In this document: positions 8,113-16,972 of the stretch, piece by piece
How the letters are laid out: every line of letters starts with the position of its first letter
Position numbering within the stretch: the stretch's first letter is position 1
Assembly: GCA_029252195.1 (NCBI GenBank)
Contig: JAQXBV010000043.1
Location: 1 to 35,134, forward strand
Source: Yoonia sp.
Lineage (GTDB): Bacteria > Pseudomonadota > Alphaproteobacteria > Rhodobacterales > Rhodobacteraceae
Length of the DNA stretch: 35,134 nucleotides
Reading direction: 5' to 3'
Notes under the pieces: generated by a model
The model's input: the letters and a program-made list of their open reading frames with translations, nothing else
The model's database searches: none
What the model was told of the DNA's origin: nothing
Program-made: the position numbers and the translations under genes

Positions 8113-9888
8113 ATGCAATCCGACCAAACGATGATCATTGGAATTTTCGTGGTACTCTTTGTGCTGCTGGTCTGGGGGCGTATCCGCTATGATCTGGTTG
8201 CATTCGGCGCGCTGGTCCTTGCGTCCATTTTAGGGCTGGTGCCCAAAGAGGATGTCTTTTCGGGGTTTGTACATTCTGCGGTGGCAATTATCGCTTTGGT
8301 GCTGATTGTGTCGCGCGCACTTGTCGGCTCGGGGGCGATTGAAAAGCTTGCGGCGCGCCTACTCGATTCAGAGCGCCCCTTGCCGTTGCATATCGCGGTG
8401 ATGGCCATTGTCAGCGCGGGCTTGTCTGCGGTGATCAACAACGTCGCAGCGCTTGCCTTGCTGATGCCGCTGGATATCGACACAGCGACAAAGGCCAAGC
8501 GCGCGGTGAGCCTCTCGCTCATGCCGCTGTCCTTTGCGACAATTCTTGGCGGGATGATAACGCTAATCGGCACGCCGCCCAATATTGTGATCGCTGCCTA
8601 TCGGCAGGATGCGCTGGGTGAGCCCTTTGGGATGTTCGATTTTGCGCCCGTCGGTCTGACGGTGTCCATCGTCGGCATTGCTTTTGTCGCCTTGGTTGGT
8701 TGGCGGTTCTTGCCCACGCGCGAAGGTGCCGCCGAACAAGAAACCGCATTTGCCGAAGGGCGTTATATCGCGGAACTGCGTGTGAGCGAAAAATCGAGCG
8801 AGGACACCGCAAATGTCGCGGGTCTATACCCGCTTGCGGACGAACATGACGTTCATATTCTGGGGCTTGTGCGTGGTGGCAAAAGGTTGCCTGGATATGC
8901 GGCGCGACAAGACATTCGGCCCGGCGACTTTGTGGTGGTCGAGGGCGAACCGAAGGCGATCGAAACCTTCATGGGCAAAACGGTGTTGGAGTTTTCTGGA
9001 TCGGAAAAGCACAGCGGTGGCGTCACATCCGGCGGGTTGACCCTCACGGAGGCGATTGTGCCCGAAGGTGCGCGCATTGCGGGGCGAACAGCGCGTGGTC
9101 TCAAGCTGCTTTATTTACACTCGGTGACGCTGCTGGGCGTTTCGCGCAACGGGACGCGGTTTACCGATCGGGTGCGGCTGCTTCCCATCAAGCCGGGGGA
9201 TGTTCTTTTGCTGTTGGGCGAGGCAGACCGCAACGCGGCTGCGGCGGCCTTTTTTTGGGTTTTGCCACTCGAAGGGCGCCAGACACCCATGGTGCAACGG
9301 TCCAAAGCGGGGATGTCCATCGCGATTTTCCTCGGTGCGATTGCAGCGGCTGTTGTCGGCTGGGTCTCTTTGCCGGTTGCCCTTTCCGCGGCGGTGATTG
9401 CGCTGATTGCGGTTGGTCTGGTTTCGGGAAACGAGGTCTACGGTTCGGTCGAATGGAAAGTGATCGTTCTTTTGGCCAGCCTGATCCCGCTCGCCGAAGC
9501 GTTTGAGAAATCCGGCGGTGCCGAGCTTATCGCGACACGCATCTTGTCGATTACAGAAGGCTTTCCTGTGTGGGTCTCGCTTTTGGCGCTCATGGTCGTG
9601 ACAATGACCCTGTCGGATTTCCTGAACAACGTCGCCACCGCCTTGATCGCAGCACCGATTGCAATCGGCATGGCCGCCGCGACCAATACCGATCTGGACG
9701 CATGGCTTATGGCCGTCGCAGTTGCCGCGTCATGTGCGTTTTTAACCCCCATAGGCCATAAGAATAACACGATTATTCTTGGTCCGGGCGGTTATCGTTT
9801 CGGGGATTACTGGCGCATGGGCCTCTTGCTTGAGGTGATTGTGGTTGCTGTCGGACTACCGACGATCTTGTTGGTTTGGCCGTTGTGA
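8113..9888 (+). CDS. SLC13-family (DASS) permease with central TrkA-C domains
   Basis: A 591-residue inner-membrane protein. N-terminal membrane segments span about 1-195 and C-terminal ones about 395-591. The two repeat halves carry the NN signature hairpins INNVAALALLMPL and LNNVATALIAAPIAIG. Between them lie two soluble RCK_C/TrkA-C regulatory domains (about 205-385; DVHILGLVRGGKRLPGY, IRPGDFVVVEGEP, LLYLHSVTLLGVSRNG). This architecture is common in bacterial SLC13 transporters of sulfate, thiosulfate or dicarboxylates driven by Na+ or H+; the substrate cannot be told here. It is followed by a hairpin and a 205-base gap, so it is probably a separate unit from the cyanophycin genes. Confidence 0.85.
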   Translation: MQSDQTMIIGIFVVLFVLLVWGRIRYDLVAFGALVLASILGLVPKEDVFSGFVHSAVAIIALVLIVSRALVGSGAIEKLAARLLDSERPLPLHIAVMAIVSAGLSAVINNVAALALLMPLDIDTATKAKRAVSLSLMPLSFATILGGMITLIGTPPNIVIAAYRQDALGEPFGMFDFAPVGLTVSIVGIAFVALVGWRFLPTREGAAEQETAFAEGRYIAELRVSEKSSEDTANVAGLYPLADEHDVHILGLVRGGKRLPGYAARQDIRPGDFVVVEGEPKAIETFMGKTVLEFSGSEKHSGGVTSGGLTLTEAIVPEGARIAGRTARGLKLLYLHSVTLLGVSRNGTRFTDRVRLLPIKPGDVLLLLGEADRNAAAAAFFWVLPLEGRQTPMVQRSKAGMSIAIFLGAIAAAVVGWVSLPVALSAAVIALIAVGLVSGNEVYGSVEWKVIVLLASLIPLAEAFEKSGGAELIATRILSITEGFPVWVSLLALMVVTMTLSDFLNNVATALIAAPIAIGMAAATNTDLDAWLMAVAVAASCAFLTPIGHKNNTIILGPGGYRFGDYWRMGLLLEVIVVAVGLPTILLVWPL

Positions 9889-9892
9889 GGAG

Positions 9893-9920
9893 ACTGTGGG
9901 CAGACACATGCCCGCAGTTT
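9893..9920 (+). terminator. Hairpin after the SLC13 permease gene
   Basis: ACTGTGGGC (9893-9901) pairs with GCCCGCAGT (9910-9918) in a 9-bp stem with one G-U pair and an 8-base loop, starting five bases after the stop codon. Only three T residues follow, so it is a weak intrinsic terminator at best. Confidence 0.45.
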
Positions 9921-10093
9921 GCACGCGCGTCATCGCACCGCAGGCCACATAAATCGCCCTGATAGGTCTTTCATTCGCGATTGGCTGGTGGCATGTGATT
10001 TAGGCTGGTTACCATTCCTTCAAGGATGCCCTATGGTGCGGGCTAATTGCGTCAAACTTGGCTCGAAAATCAATCAAGGGATGAATTAAGTAA

Positions 10094-10945
10094 ATGTGTC
10101 CAGCGTCATTGGCCGTTGAAAGTGGCCGTGGATTTATCATTCCGATCGGCGGCGGTGAAGACCGCGTCAAGGAAATGCAAATTCATCGTAAATTTGTAGA
10201 GCTGTCTGGTGGGAAAGACGCTTATATCGTCGTGATTCCAACGGCTTCCATGCTGAGCGAGACAGGGGAGGACTACAACCGCATCTTCTCTAACCTTGGC
10301 GCAGGGAAGGTTGATTTCCTGCCGATTACGCGCCGCTTGGATTGCGAAAATCCTGAATTCTTCGAGATGCTGGATCGGGCCACGGGGATCTTTATCACGG
10401 GCGGAAACCAGTTGCGGCTGTCGGCCATTCTGGGCGGGACGCTTTTGGTCACCAAGATCAGACGCCAGAATGCGGCAGGTGTGCCGGTCGCAGGCACTTC
10501 GGCGGGCGCATCTATCATGTCTGAGCATATGGTCGCGGGCGGGCAGGGCAACGAGTCCCCTGCCGAAGGGACGGTCACGTTGGCCCCGGGGATCGGGTTG
10601 ACCAATGCGGTCATTATCGATCAACATTTTACCCAGCGCAACCGGCTGGGGCGGTTGCTCACGGCGTCTTCCTTCAATCCGTTTCTGATCGGGCTGGGGA
10701 TCGACGAGGACACCGCCGCCTTTATCGGCCCCGACAACGTGTTGGAGGTCGTCGGCAGCGGCACGGTCACGGTCGTTGATGCGGGCCAATTGACCCATTC
10801 GTCTATGTGGGACGCCAAGCCGGGCGAGGCGCTGAGCCTGATCGGGCTGCGCCTTGACGTCTTGGGCGAAGGGTGCCGTTATGATCTCAAGGCGCGCATC
10901 GGTTATCCGCCGCCAGAGCATTTGGGCGATCCGTCGCCCGAGTGA
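10094..10945 (+). CDS. cphB: Cyanophycinase (peptidase S51)
   Basis: A 283-residue serine exopeptidase of family S51 that cuts cyanophycin, the multi-L-arginyl-poly-L-aspartate store, into beta-Asp-Arg dipeptides in the cytoplasm. Evidence: the N-terminal GFIIPIGGGED segment, IPTAS (48-52), the ITGGNQLRL strand-loop (101-109) and the nucleophile elbow GTSAGAS with serine S136, then the conserved DQHFTQRNRLGRL segment. A dipeptidase to finish degradation (isoaspartyl peptidase) is not in the window. The cyanophycin synthetase follows directly, the usual arrangement of cph loci. ATG 10094 is preceded by AAGGGA at a rather long distance. Confidence 0.92.
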   Translation: MCPASLAVESGRGFIIPIGGGEDRVKEMQIHRKFVELSGGKDAYIVVIPTASMLSETGEDYNRIFSNLGAGKVDFLPITRRLDCENPEFFEMLDRATGIFITGGNQLRLSAILGGTLLVTKIRRQNAAGVPVAGTSAGASIMSEHMVAGGQGNESPAEGTVTLAPGIGLTNAVIIDQHFTQRNRLGRLLTASSFNPFLIGLGIDEDTAAFIGPDNVLEVVGSGTVTVVDAGQLTHSSMWDAKPGEALSLIGLRLDVLGEGCRYDLKARIGYPPPEHLGDPSPE

Positions 10946-11001
10946 TCAGAAACCTAAAGGCTGCAAAGGCGCAGAATATACCCAATCAAAGAGGTCACCA
11001 T

Positions 11002-13803
11002 TTGAAAATTGTCTCAACCAATGTCTTCGTCGGTCCAAATGTTTGGGCAAGTTTTCCGGTCATCCGGCACGTCATTGATCTGGGAGTTTTGGAGGACTGG
11101 CCCTCTTCGAAAATCGGGACCGACTTTGTCGAAGGGCTGATTGCGGCCTTGCCGGGGCTTTCGGATCACGGCTGTTCGTATGGCGAGGCGGGCGGCTTTT
11201 TGCGGCGGCTGCGGGAGGATGAGGGCACTTGGATGGGCCATATTCTGGAGCATTGCGCCATTGAGGTCCAGAATGTCGCGGGCACCGATGTCACCTTCGG
11301 GCGCACGCGCGGGACGGGCAAGCTTGGGCACTACAATATGGTCTATGCTTACCGCCAGCGCGATGTCGGCTTGGCGGCAGGCGACCTTGCCTTGCGGCTC
11401 TTGATGCATCTTCTGCCAGAGGATTTGCAGCGCCAAGCAGGCTTTGAGAACGATGCCGCATTTGACTGGACAGCTGAGTTGCGCCGCTTTGTGCTGCATG
11501 CGCAACGCAAGGAATTCGGCCCTTCGACGGGATCATTGGTCAAGGCTGCGCAGGACCGCGACATCCCGTGGATCAGGCTGAACGAGAATTCGCTCGTGCA
11601 ATTTGGCCACGGCAAATATCAACAGCGGATTCAGGCAACCATCACGTCACAGACCAAACATATCGCCGTGGAAATTTCCTGCGACAAAGAAGACACGCAT
11701 AACCTGCTTAACGACCTTGGTCTGCCTGTCCCAAAGCAGCGCATTGTTTATAGCGCCAGCGAGGCGGTTCAGGCGGCGCATAAGATCGGCTTTCCTGTTG
11801 TGCTTAAGCCGTTGGATGCCAATCACGGGCGCGGTGTGTCGATCAATCTGACCAAAGATGCGGACGTGGAGGCTGGCTTTGCCGAAGCGAAGCTGCATTC
11901 CAAGAGTTCCGCGATTCTGGTCGAGAGCTTTGTGACAGGTTTTGACCACAGGATGCTGGTTGTGAATAACAAACTGGTCGCGGTTGCCAAGCGCGTTCCG
12001 GGTCACGTTGTGGGCGATGGCAAGCACACGATTGCGGAATTGGTCGATATCGTAAACTTGGACCCGCGCCGTGGTATCGGGCACCAAAAGGTGCTGACGA
12101 TGTTGGAAATCGACAATCAGGCCAATCGTCTGATCGCCGAGGCAGGGCATACGGTTGATACCATTTTGGCCGATGGAGAGGTCTTTTATCTGCGCTCGAC
12201 GGCCAACCTGTCCACAGGCGGGACGGCGATTGACCTGACCGACGTTGTCCACCCCGACAACCGCGATATGGCGGAGCGGGCCATTATGGCCGTCGGTCTT
12301 GATGTCGGGGGCGTCGACTTTTTGATCGATAACATCACCCAATCCTACAAGGAAATCGGTGGCGCGATTGTCGAAGTCAACGCAGCGCCAGGCTTTCGCA
12401 TGCACGTCTCCCCATCAGAGGGCGAGCCGCGTGATGTTGCGGGCAAAGTGATCGACATGCTCTTTCCGCAGGGCCAGAAGAGCCGCATCCCGATTGCGGC
12501 AATCACGGGCACGAACGGCAAAACGACCACCTCGCGGATGTTGGCCCATATCATGAAAACCAGCGGCAAGGTCGTTGGCATGACATCGACGGATGGTGTC
12601 TACGTTGATGGCAAGCTGAGCGTCAAAGGCGACATGACTGGCCCGACCTCGGCACAGATGGTGTTGCGTGACCCGACGGTTGATTTTGCCGTGATGGAAA
12701 CTGCCCGCGGTGGCCTTGTGCGCAGCGGTCTTGGCTACCAGCATTCTGACGTCGCGGCCTGTCTGAATGTGACGGCCGATCATATCGGGCTAGGCGGTAT
12801 TGAAACGGTCGAGCAATTGGCCGTCGTCAAGCGCGTGGTTATTGAGAGTGCGACGCAGACTGTGGTGCTGAACGCCGATGATATCAATTGTCTGAAAATG
12901 GCCGACTATGCGGATGTGGACTCGATCTGCTACGTCACTGTGAACCCGAGCCATGTGCTGGTGAAGGAGCATATCAAGGCTGGGGGCAAGGCGATTGTGC
13001 TAGAGCCGGGCATGAGTGGTGATATGCTGACGATGTATGATAACGGGATGCACATGCCCGTTTTGTGGTCCCATTTGATCCCTGCGACGCTTGAGGGCAA
13101 GGCCATCCACAACGTTCAAAATGCGATGTTCGCGGCGGCGATGGCCTATAGCTTTGATGTCGATCTGGACAATATCCGCCACGGTCTGCGCACGTTTGAC
13201 ACCAGTTATTTTCAGGCACCGGGTCGGATGAACGTGTTTGACGAGCACCCCTTCAAGGTGATCCTCGACTATGGCCATAACCCTGCCGCGATGAGTGCGA
13301 TGGCGGGACTTGCGGATCGTCTGGATGTCAAGGGCAAGCGGATTGTCGTGGTCTCGATCCCCGGTGATCGCCGCGATTCAGATGTGGTTGACGCGGCGCG
13401 CACGCTCGCGGGTCATTTTGACCACTTTATCTGCAAGGCTGACGATAACAGGCGCAGGCGCGGTCACGATGAAATCCCGCGGCTTTTCGAGGCGGCGTTG
13501 CTCTCGCATGGTGTTCCGGCAGAGCAGATCACGGTGATTCCCGACGAAGAAGACGCCGTTGCCGCCAGCTTGAATATGGCGAAAGCGGGCGACCTTGTGA
13601 TTGTGTTTGGCGATAACAGCGCGCGCTGTTGGAAGCAGATCATCTATTTCAACGCGCCCAACCAAACCACTAAGCCCGCACCCGCAGCGGTCGTCAACCT
13701 CGTGCCTTCGCCGTTTGAAGAGCTTGGCGACAGCGACATCAGCATGGTCCGCGACGGGCGTGGCGTTAGGCTGGCCCGTAGCGACGTCGAAGACGGCGAT
13801 TGA
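11002..13803 (+). CDS. cphA: Cyanophycin synthetase
   Basis: An ATP-dependent ligase that polymerises aspartate and arginine into cyanophycin. From TTG 11002 it has 933 residues, near the usual 870-940. The order is: an N-terminal domain (1-160, starting MKIVSTNVFVGPN), an ATP-grasp domain (about 210-475, with FPVVLKPLDANHGRGVS and EVNAAPGFRMH), then a Mur-ligase-like domain with P-loop GTNGKTTT (503-510) and the ILDYGHNPAA segment. The frame runs upstream to a GTG at 10942 that overlaps the cphB stop, but family alignment and GAGG at 10991-10994 support TTG 11002. Both ATP-using domains look intact, so the protein should be active. Probably co-transcribed with cphB and the following Mur-ligase gene. 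Confidence 0.93.
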   Translation: MKIVSTNVFVGPNVWASFPVIRHVIDLGVLEDWPSSKIGTDFVEGLIAALPGLSDHGCSYGEAGGFLRRLREDEGTWMGHILEHCAIEVQNVAGTDVTFGRTRGTGKLGHYNMVYAYRQRDVGLAAGDLALRLLMHLLPEDLQRQAGFENDAAFDWTAELRRFVLHAQRKEFGPSTGSLVKAAQDRDIPWIRLNENSLVQFGHGKYQQRIQATITSQTKHIAVEISCDKEDTHNLLNDLGLPVPKQRIVYSASEAVQAAHKIGFPVVLKPLDANHGRGVSINLTKDADVEAGFAEAKLHSKSSAILVESFVTGFDHRMLVVNNKLVAVAKRVPGHVVGDGKHTIAELVDIVNLDPRRGIGHQKVLTMLEIDNQANRLIAEAGHTVDTILADGEVFYLRSTANLSTGGTAIDLTDVVHPDNRDMAERAIMAVGLDVGGVDFLIDNITQSYKEIGGAIVEVNAAPGFRMHVSPSEGEPRDVAGKVIDMLFPQGQKSRIPIAAITGTNGKTTTSRMLAHIMKTSGKVVGMTSTDGVYVDGKLSVKGDMTGPTSAQMVLRDPTVDFAVMETARGGLVRSGLGYQHSDVAACLNVTADHIGLGGIETVEQLAVVKRVVIESATQTVVLNADDINCLKMADYADVDSICYVTVNPSHVLVKEHIKAGGKAIVLEPGMSGDMLTMYDNGMHMPVLWSHLIPATLEGKAIHNVQNAMFAAAMAYSFDVDLDNIRHGLRTFDTSYFQAPGRMNVFDEHPFKVILDYGHNPAAMSAMAGLADRLDVKGKRIVVVSIPGDRRDSDVVDAARTLAGHFDHFICKADDNRRRRGHDEIPRLFEAALLSHGVPAEQITVIPDEEDAVAASLNMAKAGDLVIVFGDNSARCWKQIIYFNAPNQTTKPAPAAVVNLVPSPFEELGDSDISMVRDGRGVRLARSDVEDGD

Positions 13804-13818
13804 ACGAAGGTCCACCAT

Positions 13819-15552
13819 ATGAACAGCACAGAAGCGCTTGAAAACGCACTTGATATCCACTGGGCGCAGGCCGACCACATCCGGATTGATCCTGTCAGGC
13901 GACTGACAGGGCCCGGCATGTTATGGGACCGGACAGGGGCCGTGGTGGATATCTATGTCGAGGATATCGACCCAGAGCGCGTGTTGGCGCTATGGCACAC
14001 TCATGCGCGCCATGTGTTGGATGCACTAGGCTGGCAGGACGAAAAGATCGCTTCTCGTGTGTTCGATGGTGGTGCGACGTTGGCAATATCGGCGCCGCAA
14101 GATCAGCTCTATGCGGCTGTTTTCGCTGTCCAAACGATTTGGCATTTCTGCGCGGCTGACCTCTTGGGCGCGACACCTCAAGCGTTTGAGGCTATGATCG
14201 CTGATTTAAGGGCGGTCATGGCGCGCGAGGCGAACCCCGCCATGATAGCGTTGATCCAAGCGGCAGCAGCTCATGACGTCGATATCCTTGTCGATGATGA
14301 CGAGATTTCAATCGGTCACGGGGCCGGCTCGTGGACGTGGCCCATCGCGGAGTTGCCCGCACCAGAGGCCGTGGCTTGGGCGGATTTGCATGACGTGCCG
14401 CTGGCCTTCATCACGGGCACCAACGGGAAGACGACGACGACCCGCCTTTGCGCGGCGATTGCACGCGCGGCGGGGCATGTTGTTGGGCAGACCTCGACGG
14501 ATATGGTGCAAGTCGGGGATGATATTCTCGACCGTGGCGACTATTCTGGTCCTGCGGGCGCGCGGATGATTTTGCGCGACAGCCGTATGCAACTCGCCTG
14601 TCTGGAAGTGGCGCGCGGCGGCATCTTGCGCCGTGGTTTGGCAACCCGTCGGGCGACTGTGGCCGTCGTGACCAATATCGCCAAGGACCACTTGGGCGAT
14701 TATGGCATCACGACGCTGACAGACATGGCGCAGGCCAAATTTGCAGTGGCGCGGACTTTGTCGGCGGGGGGCGTTTTAGTGTTGAACGCCGACGATCCAC
14801 ATCTTGTTGCCGCGTCCAAGGACGTGACAGCGGCGATCTGCTGGTTCTCTCTTGATCCGGCCTCGCCCCAGATTGTTCAAGCCCGCGCCCTTGGGCAGGC
14901 CTGCGCGTATGTCCAAAACGAGGCGCTGGTCTTTTGGTCGGGGGCTGCGGAGACATGGACGATTCCTCTGAGAGACGTGCCAATCACGCTGTCAGGCGCG
15001 GCGAAACACAATACCCGCAACGTGCTTGCGGCGATCTGCGCGTGCACCACCCTTGGCATCGCGCCTGAGGTGATCCGGTCGGGGCTATCCAGCTTTGTCT
15101 CCGACCTCAAGAACAACCCCGGCAGGTTTAATGAATTCAACCACAACGGCGCGCGCGTGATCGTTGACTTCGCTCACAACGCCCACTCGATTGCGGCCGT
15201 CTGCGAGGCGACGGCATCGATGCCCGCGAAGCGGCGTTTTTTGATGATCAGCCAACCGGGCGATCATTCTGACGAGGTGATTGACGAGGTCACGGCGACC
15301 GCGCTGCAATTCCGGCCCGATCTTATCGTCACTGCCGAGATAGCGGACTATTTACGAGGGCGCAAATTGGGCGAAACCCCGACCTTGATCAGGGACTTGG
15401 CAATCGCTGCGGGCTTTCCCGCCAGTCAAATCCTGCCTGCAAGTTCCCCCTCTGCGGGCGTCAAAGCGATACTGGACCTCGTTGAGCCCGATGACCTCGC
15501 TCTTTTGCTGGTGCTCTCCGATCGCGACGCTGTGTTTGAGATGCTGCAATAG
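13819..15552 (+). CDS. Mur-ligase-family protein related to the C-terminal part of cyanophycin synthetase, lacking ATP-grasp
   Basis: A 577-residue protein starting 15 bases after cphA. The region from about 195 resembles the CphA Mur-ligase domain: P-loop GTNGKTTTT (200-208), SGPAGARMILRD and LEVARGGILRRGLA (compare SAQMVLRD and METARGGLVRSGLG in CphA), TNIAKDHLG, and VDFAHNAHS. The first 190 residues have no ATP-grasp; a stretch near 95-120 (DQLYAAVFAVQTIWHFCAADLL) weakly recalls the CphA N-domain. It therefore could ligate one amino acid of the polymer or modify it, but cannot on its own do both CphA steps. Cyanobacterial CphA2 is different, since it keeps ATP-grasp. The linkage to cyanophycin is by context and homology; the reaction is unknown. 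Confidence 0.8.
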   Translation: MNSTEALENALDIHWAQADHIRIDPVRRLTGPGMLWDRTGAVVDIYVEDIDPERVLALWHTHARHVLDALGWQDEKIASRVFDGGATLAISAPQDQLYAAVFAVQTIWHFCAADLLGATPQAFEAMIADLRAVMAREANPAMIALIQAAAAHDVDILVDDDEISIGHGAGSWTWPIAELPAPEAVAWADLHDVPLAFITGTNGKTTTTRLCAAIARAAGHVVGQTSTDMVQVGDDILDRGDYSGPAGARMILRDSRMQLACLEVARGGILRRGLATRRATVAVVTNIAKDHLGDYGITTLTDMAQAKFAVARTLSAGGVLVLNADDPHLVAASKDVTAAICWFSLDPASPQIVQARALGQACAYVQNEALVFWSGAAETWTIPLRDVPITLSGAAKHNTRNVLAAICACTTLGIAPEVIRSGLSSFVSDLKNNPGRFNEFNHNGARVIVDFAHNAHSIAAVCEATASMPAKRRFLMISQPGDHSDEVIDEVTATALQFRPDLIVTAEIADYLRGRKLGETPTLIRDLAIAAGFPASQILPASSPSAGVKAILDLVEPDDLALLLVLSDRDAVFEMLQ

Positions 15553-15586
15553 CAGCAGACCCGCAGATAAAGCGGGCAGGGGGCCG

Positions 15587-16615
15587 TTACTGGGCGGTTT
15601 TTGCGGCTGCGAGCGTCCCGCGAAATACGGGTTTGGCGAAGACTTCGATTGCGTGCAGCGGCTCGCCGTTTTGGAGCAGTCCAATAAGCGCAAGCGCGGC
15701 GCGCTGGCCCATGGCCCGATGCGGCACATGCACGGTCGTCAGCGGCGGGTCAGCCACTTGTGCCAGTTCGATATCGTCAAATCCGATGATGGAAACGTCG
15801 TCTGGGACCGCAATCCCCAATTCTCTGGCAGAGCGCAACGCGCCGACAGCCAAGACATCATTGCCGCAAAATACAGCCGTTGGCCTGCGCCCAGCGGTCA
15901 TGATCTGTTCAAAGGCAATCGCGCCGTTTTCGATCCCATAAGCGGTTTCAATCACTTGCAGGTCGGCGGGGTCTTGCCCCGCGTCGGCCATCGCATCTTG
16001 AATGCCAACCAGTCGGGCGCGCGCCCTGTCGTTTTGTTCGGTATTTGCGGAGATGAGCGCGATGTTTCTATGGCCTAATCGGAGAACCTCTGCAGCCATT
16101 TCCGTCATCGCGGCACGGTTGTTAAAGCCGACAGAGGGGCGCGTTTCAGTGGGGTCATAGGCCCAGACCACAAGCGCTGGAACACCCTGCCTTTCAAGAA
16201 ACTTGTAAATCTCGGGGTCGCGGTCATGCCCGATGAGCAGCAAGGCATCCGCGCCACGACCGACAAGCGCACGAATTTGCTCTTCTTCAATTTCGGGGCG
16301 GTAAGATGTGCTCGCAACAAGCATTGTATAGCCGTGCAGTCGTAAGGCCTCTTGGAACGCCTGAAGGCCGCGGGCGAAAATCGCATTTTCCATCGTGGGG
16401 ATAATGGCGCCGATGGTGTTGGTGCGGCGCGCTGCCATCGCCTTGGCCCCGAAGTTCGGAGAATAGTCCAAGTCATTGATTGCATTCATGACTTTTTCGC
16501 GCGTGCGGGTGTTGACACGATCGGGAAAGTTCACGCAGCGCGACACGGTCGCCGTCGAAACGCCCGCCTTAAGGGCGACGTCATGCAGCGTTGGTGTGGG
16601 GCGTTTGAAGTTCAT
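15587..16615 (-). CDS. LacI-family transcriptional regulator, probable repressor of the sulfonate operon
   Basis: A 342-residue LacI/GalR-type regulator. The N-terminal helix-turn-helix and hinge (LHDVALKAGVSTATVSRCVN, then VMNAINDLDYSPNFGAKAM) are followed by a periplasmic-binding-protein-like effector domain (about 62-342; NTIGAIIP, FCGNDVLAVGAL, DVSIIGFDD). The open frame reaches 16705, but the start MNFKRPTPTLHDVA at 16615 fits the family. It is divergent from the TRAP/hps operon, and two palindrome-like 14-mers lie in the shared upstream region, so it is probably an autoregulated repressor relieved by DHPS or a related metabolite (inference). Its 3' end converges on the Mur-ligase gene with a 34-base gap. 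Confidence 0.88.
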   Translation of the reverse strand: MNFKRPTPTLHDVALKAGVSTATVSRCVNFPDRVNTRTREKVMNAINDLDYSPNFGAKAMAARRTNTIGAIIPTMENAIFARGLQAFQEALRLHGYTMLVASTSYRPEIEEEQIRALVGRGADALLLIGHDRDPEIYKFLERQGVPALVVWAYDPTETRPSVGFNNRAAMTEMAAEVLRLGHRNIALISANTEQNDRARARLVGIQDAMADAGQDPADLQVIETAYGIENGAIAFEQIMTAGRRPTAVFCGNDVLAVGALRSARELGIAVPDDVSIIGFDDIELAQVADPPLTTVHVPHRAMGQRAALALIGLLQNGEPLHAIEVFAKPVFRGTLAAAKTAQ

Positions 16616-16690
16616 TTTCGTCCGATCGCTTTTTTCTATTCTGTAACGTTTCGCAGGGCAAAGGGCAAAGGCATAACTGAAATGATAAAA

Positions 16691-16704
16691 TGTAAAGGCT
16701 TGCA
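16691..16704. promoter_or_regulatory. Operator-like site 1 for the LacI-type regulator
   Basis: TGTAAAGGCTTGCA is a near-palindrome (TGTAA/TTGCA arms with central AGGC), of the size and form of LacI-family operators. It shares the core GTAAAGGCTT with a second copy 23 bp downstream and overlaps the proposed -35 element of the sulfonate operon. Confidence 0.6.
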
Positions 16705-16728
16705 TTTTGTAAAAGTAAAGGCTTACAT
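16700..16728 (+). promoter_or_regulatory. Candidate sigma-70 promoter of the sulfonate operon
   Basis: TTGCAT (16700-16705) and TTACAT (16723-16728) are separated by 17 bases, giving a plausible -35/-10 pair; the -10 is poor. Both boxes lie in or next to the two operator-like repeats, so a bound repressor would block polymerase. The first gene starts 39 bases downstream. Confidence 0.4.
16714..16727. promoter_or_regulatory. Operator-like site 2 for the LacI-type regulator
   Basis: AGTAAAGGCTTACA repeats the core of site 1 (12 of 14 positions identical) with the arms AGTAA/TTACA, again one mismatch from a perfect palindrome. Centres are 23 bp apart, roughly two helical turns, so two dimers could bind the same face. 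Confidence 0.6.
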
Positions 16729-16767
16729 GGGGTAAGATTCGGCGAAGCTATCGGGAGGATACGCGTC

Positions 16768-16941
16768 ATGCCGCTATATGGAGCGATTATTCTATTCGTG
16801 ATTTTTGCAGTGAATGTGGGGCTTGGCTCTGCTGCGAATGCCGCTTTTCTAAACGATGTGGGGGAGATGCTGCTGTTGTCAGCGGTAGCCGTGTTGTTTG
16901 TTATCGCGATCTTAAAAAAGGAAGCTGCTGCCAAAAAATAG
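16768..16941 (+). CDS. 57-residue two-TM membrane protein, first gene of the sulfonate operon
   Basis: A short gene with a strong ribosome site (GGGAGGA at 16753-16759) and ATG 16768. The product is 57 residues: an N-terminal hydrophobic helix (IILFVIFAVNVGLG, about 5-20), a short polar turn (NDVGE), a second helix (MLLLSAVAVLFVIAIL, about 34-50) and a lysine-rich tail (KKEAAAKK). It is therefore an inner-membrane hairpin with basic C-terminus. It lies 31 bases before dctP and after the shared operator region, so it is expressed with the DHPS genes. I do not recognise a family; an accessory role with the TRAP transporter is possible but unproven. Confidence 0.72.
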   Translation: MPLYGAIILFVIFAVNVGLGSAANAAFLNDVGEMLLLSAVAVLFVIAILKKEAAAKK

Positions 16942-16972
16942 GCGGAGCAAAAGCGTCCAGGGAGGACACACA

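Noticed and set aside
9921..10093. Riboswitch or structured leader before cyanophycinase
   Set aside because: A 173-base leader is present, but I could find no conserved aptamer pattern or strong nested hairpins.
15553..15586. Bidirectional terminator between the Mur-ligase and lacI genes
   Set aside because: CCCGC/GCGGG can form only a 5-bp stem and lacks an adjacent T run on either strand.
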